A stretch of DNA of 64,000 bases, taken from positions 17,472 to 81,471 of the forward strand of contig NZ_PDDM01000026.1 in the NCBI RefSeq assembly GCF_002914585.1, written 5' to 3'. The position numbers were made by a program, and so were the translations under genes. Positions 48,799 through 58,163 of the stretch are shown here, piece by piece (the first letter of the stretch is position 1; each line of letters opens with the position of its first letter). The stretch is from Pseudanabaena sp. BC1403. GTDB taxonomy: Bacteria > Cyanobacteriota > Cyanobacteriia > Pseudanabaenales > Pseudanabaenaceae. The notes beneath the pieces were generated by a model, which was not told where the DNA came from, ran no database searches, and worked only from the letters and a program-made list of their open reading frames with translations.

Positions 48799-51750
48799 CT
48801 AATTGGTTGCCAAGACTCCTAATTTATAGAGTCGGCGCACAATTTCTTCCAGTAGCTGAGGGTAACTATAATCAGGTTTTTGTAGGATTTTTTGTACCGA
48901 GCCACTGAGACGGTTGCTGTCTTCATTCGTCAAATCCTTTGCGGTAATGATGATTATCGGAATTGATGGAGTGTCTTGTCGCAGCCTCAGTAAATGCATA
49001 AATTCAAAACCATCGACATTGGGCATCATCAAATCGAGCAAAATTAATTGCGGAATGTTCTGCGCCATTACCTCTAAAGCATCATGTCCATCCTGAGCTT
49101 CGGATACAATACAATGCTCTTTTTCCAGCATCCGCTTCAACATTGCTCTAGTATTAGGATCGTCTTCGATCACTAACACTGAAAGCGCTGACTGTTGCTC
49201 AGACCGATATTTTCCAATGATCGTAATTAGGCGATCGCGATCAATCGGCTTAAACAAAAATTCATTTGCCCCAATCCCAAAGCTTTCAGGTTTTTCATCA
49301 TTAATGGTCAGCAAAATAATTGGAATTCCAGAAGTTAAAGGTTGCGACTTTAATTCCTTAAGTACTTCCACCCCATTCATTGAGGGTGTTTGCATATCTA
49401 AGATAATGGCATCGGGTAAAATTTGATAGACTAATTGCATTCCCTCTTTCCCATTTGAAGATGAGTAGAGGAAAACTCCAAGATGTTGGAGATAGGAATG
49501 AGTAGACTGACGTAGTATCGAATCGCCAGCAATCACTAAGACGGAAGGATGCTTTTGATGCGAATTGTCTGGTTTCTCTGTTTTCAGTGGTGGATATTTT
49601 GGCGATGTTGATAAATTAGATGAAGGATTTTGTACTTGTTTTGGCGGTTTTTTAGAGGCGCTTTCGCAGTCAACTGGTAAACAAATTGTAAAAGTTGAGC
49701 CTATTCCCAATTCGCTGATAATAGTAATATCACCACTCATCATTTGGCAAAGACGATGACTAATGGCAAGACCTAAACCTGTTCCACCATATTGTCTCGT
49801 CGTGGAACTATCAGCTTGGTTAAATGGCTGAAACAGTTTTTGCAGATTTTCTGGACTGATCCCTATTCCCGTATCGCTAATCTTGAAGCAAAAAATTTCT
49901 CCTAGAACCGAATTTTGGCGGGTTACTTGGATTTTAATTACACCTGATTTCGTGAATTTACAGGCATTACTTAAAACATTTAAGAGAACTTGTCTTACGC
50001 GCGTCATATCTGCCCGAATTTCCCCAAGTTGCCGATCGCATTCTATCTCCAGACGATTATTGTTTTTGAGTAACAATGGTTGAATTGTTTGACTTGCATC
50101 CCATACCAGCATTGGCACATCAAAATTATCGTAATAAATTTCTAATTTGCCTGCTTCAATTTTGGTCATATCTAAAATGTCATTGATCAAATCCAGCAGA
50201 TGCTTGCCAGAGCGATAAATTTTTTGGAGATCATCTTCAAAATCATCTAATCCCAGCAAAGCTGCATCTTCTTGCAACATCTCGCTATAGCCGATAATCG
50301 CATTAAGTGGTGTTCGCAACTCATGACTCATATTCGCAACAAAGGTGCTTTTAGTATGATTTGCTTCTAAGGCGCGATCGCGTGCTAGGGCTAGTTCTTC
50401 ATTCATCAAGCGGAGAGTTTCTTCATCCCGTTTACGGCGCATCAATATACCTAGCTGCATGGCGATCGCGCTGATTAAGCCCACCAATTGCTGATCGCGA
50501 TCGTTGGGAGATCTGGTGAAGAACGCCATGATCGCGACAACATTGGTATCGGCACTGACAGGAATCGCCAACCCCGATTGCAAACCACATTCTAAAGCAG
50601 GATATTTGCGCAAGAAATGTGATTCTGCTTCGAGAGAAATATCCCAAATCCATTCTGGTCGTTGATTTCCCCAAACTCTTCCTGGAAAACCAATTCCTGC
50701 GGGGAAAGAGATTCTCTCGCTACATTGACGAAACTCTTCTAATCCCTCTATGCTGCTGTACCATGCAGGGCTACATATCAAAGTCTGTCCGTCCCCCGAT
50801 GGTATCCATGCTTCGCCATAGTCCCATCCTGTAAATTGACAAATCTTGGAGAGAGCTATTTCTAAAGCTGTTTGAAAATCATTGACTGCACTAATTTCTA
50901 AGGTTAAACATTGCAATAATTGTGATTCTGCCTCAGCTCTTTTGCGCTGGGAAATATCCTGCACAGTACCTTCAAAACCAATTAGAGTTCCATCAGGTTC
51001 ACGTACTGCGCGCACATTTTCCGAAATCCAGATTTTCGTGCCATCGCGACGATAGACCTGAGACTCAAAATTAGAAACGGTGTCATGTGTCCGTAAAACA
51101 TTAATAAATTCTTGGCGACGTAATGGATTGACATAAATCTGATTGGCAATATTGGTGACATTACTCATTAGAGATTCGGCAGAAGGATAACCATAAATCT
51201 GTGCTAGCATCGAATTGGCGATTAGATAGCGTCCATCAATTGTTGTTTGAAAGATTCCCTCGATCGCATTCTCGAAAATATCTTTATATTTAGCCTCAGC
51301 ATTTTCGAGATCGTTGCGGAGTTTGGAAGTTCTTAATTTTAAGAGTTTATGGATTTCAGTCGCCTGTTGCACGATTTGAACTAGGCTGTCCGCCTTGTAG
51401 GGCTTCGTAATGTATTTAAAAACTTGTGATTGATTAATCGCTTCTACTAAATCGCGGACATCGGTATGGGCAGTCAAAATAATCCGCAAAGTGTCAGGAT
51501 AACTTTCAGCTACTTGGCTCAAAAACTCCGTCCCAGACATCATGGGCATTCGCTGATCAGAGACAATCACCGCAACATCTGGCTCCTTAGCTAAAATCGC
51601 CAACGCCTCAAATCCATTTTTAGCTCGCAGGATGAGATGACTTCGATAGAAAATACGCTGAAGTAGATCTAAGTTGTCTTCTTCATCATCAACGATCAAT
51701 AATTTGCTTTTGTGGTTGCTTTTGAGTTTATTTTCTGATGAGCTATTCAT
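48799..51750 (-). CDS. Hybrid sensor kinase REC-PAS-GAF-HisKA-HATPase-REC-REC
   Basis: 983 aa. Receiver (about 15-130; VAVIVSDQRMPMMSG), PAS (150-270, ending DISQRKRAEAE), GAF (about 275-435), HisKA with FVANMSHELRTPLNAI, HATPase (KISDTGIGIS, GGTGLGLAIS), then two receivers (about 738-850 with DAIILDMQTPSMNG and 858-975 with LILLDLMMPNVDG). No transmembrane segment. A soluble phosphorelay hub; signal and target unknown. All acceptor residues appear present. Confidence 0.92.
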   Translation of the reverse strand: MNSSSENKLKSNHKSKLLIVDDEEDNLDLLQRIFYRSHLILRAKNGFEALAILAKEPDVAVIVSDQRMPMMSGTEFLSQVAESYPDTLRIILTAHTDVRDLVEAINQSQVFKYITKPYKADSLVQIVQQATEIHKLLKLRTSKLRNDLENAEAKYKDIFENAIEGIFQTTIDGRYLIANSMLAQIYGYPSAESLMSNVTNIANQIYVNPLRRQEFINVLRTHDTVSNFESQVYRRDGTKIWISENVRAVREPDGTLIGFEGTVQDISQRKRAEAESQLLQCLTLEISAVNDFQTALEIALSKICQFTGWDYGEAWIPSGDGQTLICSPAWYSSIEGLEEFRQCSERISFPAGIGFPGRVWGNQRPEWIWDISLEAESHFLRKYPALECGLQSGLAIPVSADTNVVAIMAFFTRSPNDRDQQLVGLISAIAMQLGILMRRKRDEETLRLMNEELALARDRALEANHTKSTFVANMSHELRTPLNAIIGYSEMLQEDAALLGLDDFEDDLQKIYRSGKHLLDLINDILDMTKIEAGKLEIYYDNFDVPMLVWDASQTIQPLLLKNNNRLEIECDRQLGEIRADMTRVRQVLLNVLSNACKFTKSGVIKIQVTRQNSVLGEIFCFKISDTGIGISPENLQKLFQPFNQADSSTTRQYGGTGLGLAISHRLCQMMSGDITIISELGIGSTFTICLPVDCESASKKPPKQVQNPSSNLSTSPKYPPLKTEKPDNSHQKHPSVLVIAGDSILRQSTHSYLQHLGVFLYSSSNGKEGMQLVYQILPDAIILDMQTPSMNGVEVLKELKSQPLTSGIPIILLTINDEKPESFGIGANEFLFKPIDRDRLITIIGKYRSEQQSALSVLVIEDDPNTRAMLKRMLEKEHCIVSEAQDGHDALEVMAQNIPQLILLDLMMPNVDGFEFMHLLRLRQDTPSIPIIIITAKDLTNEDSNRLSGSVQKILQKPDYSYPQLLEEIVRRLYKLGVLATN

Positions 51751-51830
51751 AGATGTAGTTACAAAGGTGTTTTCACATAAAGTAGGCGATTAGGGACAAG
51801 CGAATAAATAAAGTGCCATTTCAGGTTTTA

Positions 51831-51869
51831 CAGAATTAGTTGGGGGGCTTTGCCGCCCAACTAATTCTG
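51831..51869. repeat. Hairpin between divergent kinase and epimerase genes
   Basis: 14-bp arms CAGAATTAGTTGGG/CCCAACTAATTCTG plus a GC-rich inner tip, in the divergent gap. Confidence 0.75.
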
Positions 51870-51951
51870 GTTTTATATTTGGTACATTATTAGATTACAA
51901 GCCCCTTAGTCTTGTGCTGGTATCTCTAGATAATTTAAGCAAAAAAATATT

Positions 51952-52872
51952 ATGAAAATTGTAGTGACGGGTGCTACTGGGTTTGTTGGTGAGAAATTAG
52001 TTGAGCGATTACATGCTTTAGGCGATCGCATTGTCGTCTTGGCGCGTAATTCTCAAAAAGCAACCCGTCAATTTCCCCAAGATACTTTTCCCAATGTTGA
52101 AGTAATTGGCTATACGCCTTTTGAATTGGGCGATTGGGCTAAGGCTATATCTGGTAGTGATGCAGTAATTAATCTGGCTGGTGAACCCCTCGCTGGTGTG
52201 CGCTGGACTGAAAAACGTAAGCAAGAGATCCGCGATAGTCGTATTTTAACGACAAAAGTGCTGGTTGAAGCGATTGCTAAGGCTGATGTGAAACCACAAA
52301 TCTTAATTAGTGGCTCCGCAATCGGTTATTACGGCACGAGTCTTGATAAATCTTTTGATGAATATAGTAATGCGGGTGATGACTTTTTGGCTAATGTTTG
52401 CAAAGACTGGGAAGCTGCTGCTGAGGCGGTTACGAGCTTAGGTTTGCGTCTAGTCAAGCTAAGAACAGGAATTGTCTTGGGTATGGGTGGTGCGATCGCG
52501 AAAATGTTACCAATTTTTCAAGTTGGTGGCGGTGGCAAAATTGGTACTGGCAAGCAATGGTTTTCATGGATTCATCGCGATGATTTGGTGGAGCTAATTA
52601 TCTATGCATTGAAAAATGATCAGGTCACTGGTGCGCTTAATGCTACTGCTCCTAAAGCAGTTACTAACTCAGATTTCACCGTTGCCTTTGCTAAAGCAAT
52701 TAAACGTCCTGCCTTTTTACCTGTTCCTGCGGCGGCGTTGATTTTGGTATTTGGTGAAGGTGCAACGGTATTGCTAGATGGTCAGCGCGTTGTGCCACAC
52801 AAAGCCGAGATTAATAAATTTACGTTCCAATATCCAGATATTGATTCAGCTCTAGCGCAAATCTTTGCTTAA
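51952..52872 (+). CDS. TIGR01777/SDR39U1-family epimerase
   Basis: A 306-aa extended SDR protein: VVTGATGFVGEKLVERL (Rossmann), INLAGEPLAGVRWTEKRKQEI, SGSAIGYYGTS (active-site Tyr) and FSWIHRDDLVELI. Family members are listed as NAD-dependent epimerases/YfcH-like, and the plastid relative binds chlorophyll-pathway proteins in some accounts; the true reaction is not known. A strong symmetrical terminator follows. Confidence 0.88.
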   Translation: MKIVVTGATGFVGEKLVERLHALGDRIVVLARNSQKATRQFPQDTFPNVEVIGYTPFELGDWAKAISGSDAVINLAGEPLAGVRWTEKRKQEIRDSRILTTKVLVEAIAKADVKPQILISGSAIGYYGTSLDKSFDEYSNAGDDFLANVCKDWEAAAEAVTSLGLRLVKLRTGIVLGMGGAIAKMLPIFQVGGGGKIGTGKQWFSWIHRDDLVELIIYALKNDQVTGALNATAPKAVTNSDFTVAFAKAIKRPAFLPVPAAALILVFGEGATVLLDGQRVVPHKAEINKFTFQYPDIDSALAQIFA

Positions 52873-52873
52873 C

Positions 52874-52910
52874 AAAAAAAGAGAGTGAACTTAGTTCACT
52901 CTCTTTTTTT
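52874..52910. terminator. Bidirectional terminator
   Basis: 17-bp perfect stem AAAAAAAGAGAGTGAAC-TTA-GTTCACTCTCTTTTTTT, with A and T runs on both ends, between the epimerase gene and the convergent tRNA. Confidence 0.92.
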
Positions 52911-52914
52911 GAGA

Positions 52915-52995
52915 TGGGCCGAGATGGATTTGAACCAACGTAGCTTACGCAGCGGATTTACAGTCCGCCCCCATTAACCACTCGGGCATCGACCC
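52915..52995 (-). tRNA. tRNA-Tyr (GTA)
   Basis: Read on the minus strand: a 7-bp acceptor stem (GGGTCGA with TCGGCCC, one T-G pair), an anticodon loop GGACTGTAAATCC with anticodon GTA, a long class II variable arm (GCTGCGTAAGCTACG) and the TPsiC arm TTGGTTCAAATCCATC. Discriminator A at 52915; CCA is not encoded. 81 nt. Confidence 0.95.
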
Positions 52996-53056
52996 TTTGC
53001 TTGGTTGTTTTCCAAGCGAATCTAATCATATACACTTATTGCGCCACTGGCAATAG

Positions 53057-53109
53057 GTAATTTCAAAAAAATCAAAGGTGCTAAGCACCTTTGATTTTTT
53101 TGAAATTAC
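53057..53109. terminator. 25-bp perfect hairpin over the 3' end of the CPBP gene
   Basis: Arms 53057-53081 and 53085-53109 with the loop TAA. The right arm encodes the last CPBP residues (FKKIKGA); the stop is at its tip. Serves as that gene's terminator. Confidence 0.85.
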
Positions 53110-53983
53110 GAAATCCGATCGAGATCGCACTTAAAAAAATAATTCCCATCACACCTGCGATCGGATTTCCATTAATACCTGTCACCCATTCAGGTACAGC
53201 CCCTGTTGGTTTGAGCCAATGAGTTGTATTTACGATGTAATAGCACCAAACCAAACCACCATGTAAGCCAATCGATATGCCCAATCTGCCATCACATCTG
53301 CGTCTTGCCAGTATTAGCGCAACACTGAGCATCACCAAACCGAGAAATTGGCTCCATGTAGCCAGAATGACGTTTAAGGGCTTGATGAAATGCAAAATTG
53401 CAAATACTAAGCTGCAACCGAGTAAAGCTGTAGTTTTGGAATAATCGCGCTCTAGCTCTGAGAGTATCCAACCGCGAAACAGCAATTCCTCCGCAAACCC
53501 TACGCCAACGGAAGTCAATAGTCCTGGGAATATTGCGCCTTGCCAATCGACAAAATATACACCGATCGCTGGTAGTAGATTATCTGGTAAAGGCTGCTGC
53601 CAAGTGACAGTTTGCACCGCTAGCCAACCAAGGCTCACCTGTGAGCTAAAAAAGATGAGTAGGGTTACACAGCCAAGCGCTAAACCTAATAAAAAATCGC
53701 GTCCATTTTTGCGGGTAAATAACAATCCGTAATAGCGATAGGGATGTGAATATTTAGCAATTTTGCGCCCCCAGAACCAAATCAATCCCAAAAATCCGCA
53801 ATACAACAAAATGGTTAGACCAACACCAACCGCCTCACCCCAAATTAGATACATTGGTGCTGCGATCGGTAGCCATAGCACCAATAGAGTTATTAAAAAA
53901 AGAATGATGCGTATTGGTGCTGGATAAGAATTTAAGCGATCGAGATTCACAATAGAAAACAGGTAGGATTTTGTTAATAACAA
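53081..53983 (-). CDS. CPBP-family intramembrane metalloprotease
   Basis: A 300-aa protein with about eight helices. Motif 1 EELLFRGWILSELER, motif 2 VFAILHFIKP and the third His in SIGLHGGLVW match the CAAX-processing/bacteriocin-immunity (ABI, Rce1-like) family. Acts in the membrane; the substrate is unknown. The gene lies downstream of clpS on the same strand but 73 bases away. Confidence 0.85.
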   Translation of the reverse strand: MLLTKSYLFSIVNLDRLNSYPAPIRIILFLITLLVLWLPIAAPMYLIWGEAVGVGLTILLYCGFLGLIWFWGRKIAKYSHPYRYYGLLFTRKNGRDFLLGLALGCVTLLIFFSSQVSLGWLAVQTVTWQQPLPDNLLPAIGVYFVDWQGAIFPGLLTSVGVGFAEELLFRGWILSELERDYSKTTALLGCSLVFAILHFIKPLNVILATWSQFLGLVMLSVALILARRRCDGRLGISIGLHGGLVWCYYIVNTTHWLKPTGAVPEWVTGINGNPIAGVMGIIFLSAISIGFRNFKKIKGA

Positions 53984-54056
53984 TCCTACCTGTTCTCTAT
54001 TGCAAGTGCTTGATGATGCGATCGTCTAATGAGAGCCTTTTGCGATCGCATTTGAC

Positions 54057-54338
54057 TTATGACTCTGGCTCCATCGTGCTGGTTAAACCCTTACTTTGGA
54101 GACCTTCACAATAAAACTCAGCATGTTCTTGTACGCAGGTAATTACTAAAGCACAGCCACTAGCATGAGCTGCCATCATGATATCCACAGCTTGCGGCTG
54201 CGTAAGACCATTTACGACTTGCATTAAGGTTTCAACGACATACTCCATTGAGTTGTAATCGTCGTTATGTAATAAAACTCGATATCTTGGTGCGATTTTG
54301 CGTATGGTTTCTGGACGTTTAATAGTTTCGGTAGACAT
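54057..54338 (-). CDS. clpS: ClpS adaptor
   Basis: 93 aa from the ATG at 54338, set by GGAGG 11 bases upstream; a longer frame starts at 54428 but lacks homology. Core YRVLLHNDDYNSMEYVVETL and the HASGCALVITCVQEHAE helices match ClpS, which binds ClpC and delivers N-degron proteins to the ClpP protease. The Asn-Asp-Asp (HNDDYN) pocket that reads N-terminal residues is present. Confidence 0.92.
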   Translation of the reverse strand: MSTETIKRPETIRKIAPRYRVLLHNDDYNSMEYVVETLMQVVNGLTQPQAVDIMMAAHASGCALVITCVQEHAEFYCEGLQSKGLTSTMEPES

Positions 54339-54535
54339 ATATTTAGGTTTCCTCCAATAAGGATTTGCAATAAGGGAAAATTTAGAGAAAAAATTTATGG
54401 TGTTTGATAATGGCGGTATGAGTTGCATTAAGTAGAATTAAAGTGCTTACAGATCTGCGTTATAGATAAGACAGTAATAATACTTAAGGCTCACTTACAT
54501 TATAAGTATGAACCCAAAAAATGTGAAGTGGGTAG

Positions 54536-54686
54536 CTTTTGCACCAGTAATTCTTTCATCAAAACCGATTTTAGATTTGCCAGCGCCGTAGGCGCTGGCA
54601 AATCTAAAATCGGTTTTGATGAAAGTCAGCCAAAGGTTGCCTTTCATCAAAATCGATTTTTAAAATGAGAATTGCTACTTTTACAT
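54536..54686. mobile_element. Degenerate MITE-like element, copy 3
   Basis: Element about 54545-54677, ends CAGTAATTCT and AATGAGAATTGCTA, with a hairpin AAAACCGATTTTAGATTTGC-CAGCGCC-GTA-GGCGCTGG and further copies of TTTCATCAAAA. Flanks CTTTTGCAC and CTTTTACAT resemble a mutated 9-bp target duplication (7 of 9). It lies upstream of the clpS frame. Confidence 0.6.
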
Positions 54687-54689
54687 AAA

Positions 54690-54720
54690 AAAGAGAGGGG
54701 CGCATTGCGTCCCTCTCTTT
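54690..54720 (-). terminator. Terminator of the desaturase gene
   Basis: AAAGAGAGGG(G)CGC-ATT-GCG(T)CCCTCTCTTT, a 14-bp stem with one G-T pair, 21 bases past the stop at 54741. Confidence 0.85.
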
Positions 54721-54740
54721 AATCATTTTTAAACAGTTTA

Positions 54741-55811
54741 CTAATCGCGATAATAAACTTCACTGCCTGTGTCAGGAACAAATTGACAGGCTTTTTGAGA
54801 AGCGAAGAAAGATTTCCAGATCGGAACTTTGGATACTCGGTAATATGAGCCTAAAACTGGCTTGATTGCTTCCGTGGCAGTCTTGAGATGATAGTGAGGA
54901 ATACCAATAAAGATATGGTGCGCAACGTGAGTACCAATATTGTGATGGATATCGTTGAAGATTCCATAATCACGATCAATTGTGGAGAGCGCTCCCTTTA
55001 GAAAATACCAATCTTTCCCACGATACCAAGGAATATCAGCTTCGGTATGATGTAGATAGGTGACGAGATCAAGCCATACTACAAAGATCAGGTAAGGAAC
55101 GATATAAAACTTAAATAGAAATAGGAAACCATAGGTAAAACCCAACCATCCTAAAAAGCCAACCATCACTGCAAATAGGCTGCTGCTGGTGAGAATATCA
55201 GTAGTTTCCGATTCACGAAATAGATCGTTGTTGGGAACGAAATGGGAAGCGGTAGGACGCGCAGGCGATCGCTTAAATAAGTACAAAGGATAAGCAAACA
55301 ACAGGGCATCAAAGCGGATAAATTTCCCAAGCCAGTCCATGTCCTTGTATTGGCTTTCGGTGACAGGATACCAACTTTCATCGGTGTCAATATTACCTGT
55401 GTTTTGGTGATGGGTGCGGTGACTGATGCGCCAGCCGTGATATGGAACCAGAATGGGGATATGGGTGAGATGTCCGACTAAGTTATTGAGCCATTTAATC
55501 CGTGAAAAAGACCCATGTCCACAGTCATGACCAACTACAAAGAAAGCCCAAAACATGGTTCCCGTTGCAAACCAAAAAATTGGATAAAACCACCAAGCAT
55601 CAAGGTAAGCGGCAGTGGCGTACAATCCCACAATAATCGCCGTATCGGCAAAAAAATAGGCGAGGGATCGCCATACGTTAGGAGCAAAACATTCGGTAGG
55701 AATAGCAGCTTTTACATCTTGAAAAGTAAACGGAAGCTCGGTTTGAGATGTTGAAGATGTATCGGTAAGTGGGTTGTCGAGATTGATCCGATGAATAGTC
55801 GTAGACGACAC
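54741..55811 (-). CDS. desB: Acyl-lipid omega-3 (Delta-15 type) fatty acid desaturase
   Basis: A 356-aa membrane desaturase with three His boxes: HDCGHGSF, HRTHHQNTG and HNIGTHVAHHIF. The FNDIHHNIGTHVAHH segment and GNIDTDESWYP are typical of omega-3 (DesB/FAD7-like) enzymes, which put a double bond at the omega-3 position of membrane lipid acyl chains. This class is often cold-induced. desA/desB separation by sequence alone is not certain. Confidence 0.88.
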   Translation of the reverse strand: MSSTTIHRINLDNPLTDTSSTSQTELPFTFQDVKAAIPTECFAPNVWRSLAYFFADTAIIVGLYATAAYLDAWWFYPIFWFATGTMFWAFFVVGHDCGHGSFSRIKWLNNLVGHLTHIPILVPYHGWRISHRTHHQNTGNIDTDESWYPVTESQYKDMDWLGKFIRFDALLFAYPLYLFKRSPARPTASHFVPNNDLFRESETTDILTSSSLFAVMVGFLGWLGFTYGFLFLFKFYIVPYLIFVVWLDLVTYLHHTEADIPWYRGKDWYFLKGALSTIDRDYGIFNDIHHNIGTHVAHHIFIGIPHYHLKTATEAIKPVLGSYYRVSKVPIWKSFFASQKACQFVPDTGSEVYYRD

Positions 55812-55873
55812 GTATTATTTCCCTGTTGTTAAGAAAAATTAAGTTAATACTTAAATCTTAGCAGGGACTTAGC

Positions 55874-57280
55874 TTATTCTTCAAAATCAAAGGTATTGAG
55901 TAAAAATTTCCAGCGATCGCCTCTCGTATTAATGAAAGCTTGCATTTGAGCGATCGCACGCTGATCCCCAGATTGTTGTTTTAGTTGCTGTTGGTTAGGC
56001 AAGCGATGAATCTCATAAGTAAATGGCGTATGCCATGTGAGATTGCCAGAACGATGCAATAACCCCAAAGCGATCGCAGCATCGGGATGCAACTTGGCTA
56101 CTTCAGCAAAATTTCCTTGTCGTGGTAGTTTTGGCAAAATGGCTAGCGCTTGTTGTTGAAGTTTTTGTTGTTGCTGCAAGAAAAAATCTACTCTTTGGCG
56201 ATCGCTATCATCAAGTAGCCCAGTCGGTTCGCTGACTAACATCAAAGCCTCCGCAGGTTTGTCATCACGTCCTGCTCGACCAATTTCTTGGATATATTCC
56301 GAAAGCGTCAAAGGCGGATGAAAATGCAATACCCAACGGGTGTCAGGTTTATTAATGCCGAGACCAAAAGCTGAAGTGCAGATCACAAAAGGATATTGAT
56401 TAGTTAGCCATTGTTGTTCGATATGGCGACGCTCTTGAGGTGGCAAGCCTGCATGGTAAGCGGCTGTTTTAAAAGAATTTTCTTGTAACCAACTAACAAG
56501 CATCTCAGCATCATTACGGCTGCGGACATAGATTAAGCCCGATTGTCCCTTGTGATCGCGAATAAATTTGAGGGTGCGCGATTTACGTCCTGCGGGTGTC
56601 CATGCGATTGCCACTTTGAGACTCAGATGTGGGCGATAGGGACTAGTACGCACAACATGAGGATTTTCTAGCTGTAAACAAGCTTGCAATTCAGCAGTTG
56701 TATCGTGATCGGCAGTGGCTGTAAATGCGGCGATCGCAATGCGTGGATGATGATCAGGCTTTTGTGCCATCAATGCTGATCTCACTGCTCCTAATCGGCG
56801 GTAACTGGGACGGAATGAGTCACCCCATTGCACTAGACAATGGGCTTCATCAAGCATTAAACCTGTGATTTTTAAGTTGCGATCGCTGAGCTTTTCCCAG
56901 ACAGGTTGACTCAAGAGGGTTTCTGGAGAGACGTAAAGCAATCGAGTGTTTGGTAAATTCCGTAAGACTTCGCGGCGTTCTATTTGCGATAAATTACTAT
57001 GCAAACAAGCTGCGGGGAGATTCCGAGATTTACAATCTCGGACTTGATCTTCCATCAGGGCAAGTAAAGGAGAAACTACCAATGTCAAGCCTTCATTAAG
57101 GATTGCTGGTAACTGAAAGCAAATAGACTTACCACCACCTGTAGCCATAATCGCTAAGCTATCTTGCCCGCGCAGCAAGCTCGTAACTACCTCTCGCTGA
57201 GACGGACGCAGATCCGCATATCCCCAAATTTTCTGAAATGTTTGCTGAACTACCGTCCATTCTCTAAATGCTTCTGACAT
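55874..57280 (-). CDS. RecQ-like ATP-dependent DNA helicase
   Basis: A 468-aa RecQ superfamily helicase. Walker A MATGGGKSICFQLP, DEAH box in LMLDEAHCLVQWGDSFRP, motif V/VI FGLGINKPDTRW and QEIGRAGRDDKP. It is shorter than E. coli RecQ and has no zinc-binding or HRDC domain; a partial winged-helix region is at the C terminus. Role in recombination or fork repair is inferred from the family. Confidence 0.92.
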   Translation of the reverse strand: MSEAFREWTVVQQTFQKIWGYADLRPSQREVVTSLLRGQDSLAIMATGGGKSICFQLPAILNEGLTLVVSPLLALMEDQVRDCKSRNLPAACLHSNLSQIERREVLRNLPNTRLLYVSPETLLSQPVWEKLSDRNLKITGLMLDEAHCLVQWGDSFRPSYRRLGAVRSALMAQKPDHHPRIAIAAFTATADHDTTAELQACLQLENPHVVRTSPYRPHLSLKVAIAWTPAGRKSRTLKFIRDHKGQSGLIYVRSRNDAEMLVSWLQENSFKTAAYHAGLPPQERRHIEQQWLTNQYPFVICTSAFGLGINKPDTRWVLHFHPPLTLSEYIQEIGRAGRDDKPAEALMLVSEPTGLLDDSDRQRVDFFLQQQQKLQQQALAILPKLPRQGNFAEVAKLHPDAAIALGLLHRSGNLTWHTPFTYEIHRLPNQQQLKQQSGDQRAIAQMQAFINTRGDRWKFLLNTFDFEE

Positions 57281-57335
57281 TTGTTGTATGCATGACTCAT
57301 TAATTCAAATAAGCACTTGGGCAAAATAAATTACT

Positions 57336-57382
57336 CAAACCCGTAAAGTTGCGCCCCTGCGGGGCGCAACTTTACGGGTTTG
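57336..57382. repeat. 22-bp perfect hairpin CAAACCCGTAAAG type
   Basis: Arms 57336-57357 and 57361-57382, tip GCGCCCC-TGC-GGGGCGC. Upstream of recQ in the 883-base gap 57281-58163. Confidence 0.85.
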
Positions 57383-57448
57383 GATGTGTAATTAATTATA
57401 CCTAGCTACTTATTTTAGACATTTGTAGGACTTTGCGATGAAGTGTAC

Positions 57449-57596
57449 CGATCATCACAGCAATTCTCATTATGAAACCAATTTTGGTGTTTCCAGCGCC
57501 TTCGGCGCTGGAAACACCAAAATTGGTTATTTGAAAGCCCGCCAACGGCGGGCTTTCAAATAACCAATTTTATAATGAGAACTGCTGCGATCATCA
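57449..57596. mobile_element. MITE-like element with 9-bp target duplication, copy 2
   Basis: The 130-bp element at 57458-57587 has ends CAGCAATTCTCATTATG and ATAATGAGAACTGCTG and exact flanking repeats CGATCATCA (57449-57457, 57588-57596). It carries the same two hairpins as copy 1 (CCAGCGCC-TTC-GGCGCTGG and AGCCCGCC-AAC-GGCGGGCT) in the opposite orientation. Confidence 0.9.
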
Positions 57597-58163
57597 CTTT
57601 AGTGAAGGCATAAAAGCAAAAAAAGAGTTGCAATTCAAACTCTCTTTTTTAGCTGGGATTGACAACAGCTTGTAAAATCAAGAAAATTAGTTTTTTGTTA
57701 AAAGGCTTATTTGATAAGGCTTTTAACGAAAATACAAGGATTTATCTAAAATCTCAAAACAATCACTAGAAAAGCTATTGATTTACAAGTATTTATTTAG
57801 CCAAAGCTATATATATTTGTATAACCGTAAGTTAGATGACTGATTTTCCCCAATAAATTTATATAATTGATCCAAGTTATCGCAATTCTAATTCATTTGT
57901 TAGATTAAATTGTTTATGAAAGTCTGCCCCTTAAGGATGCATACTTTCATAAACAATTTAGGATTGCAATATAGTTAAAGCTAGTAATTTCCCAAAGCAA
58001 AAGAAATCCTTAGACTAGAAATCAGGTGCTTACATCGGTTTTTGATCAAACGAAGCACAAATTTTTGTTAAAGCTATCGCTTAGTGCTACTTTTAACAAT
58101 GATCTAATAGTTTATATAATCGTAGAATCTTTCTAAAGCTCGTTTTAAAGGGACATTATTCAG
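57597..58163. other. Long AT-rich leader before the FHA-GGDEF-EAL gene, with an 18-bp inverted repeat
   Basis: No gene is seen. It holds a small terminator-like stem near 57620-57652 and an 18-bp perfect inverted repeat at 57906-57923 / 57943-57960 (TAAATTGTTTATGAAAGT) with a 19-base loop. The repeat could be an operator, a small RNA terminator or another decayed repeat. Confidence 0.45.

Noticed and set aside
53057..53109. Transposon end at the CPBP gene
   Set aside because: No target duplication or partner end; it behaves like a terminator hairpin.
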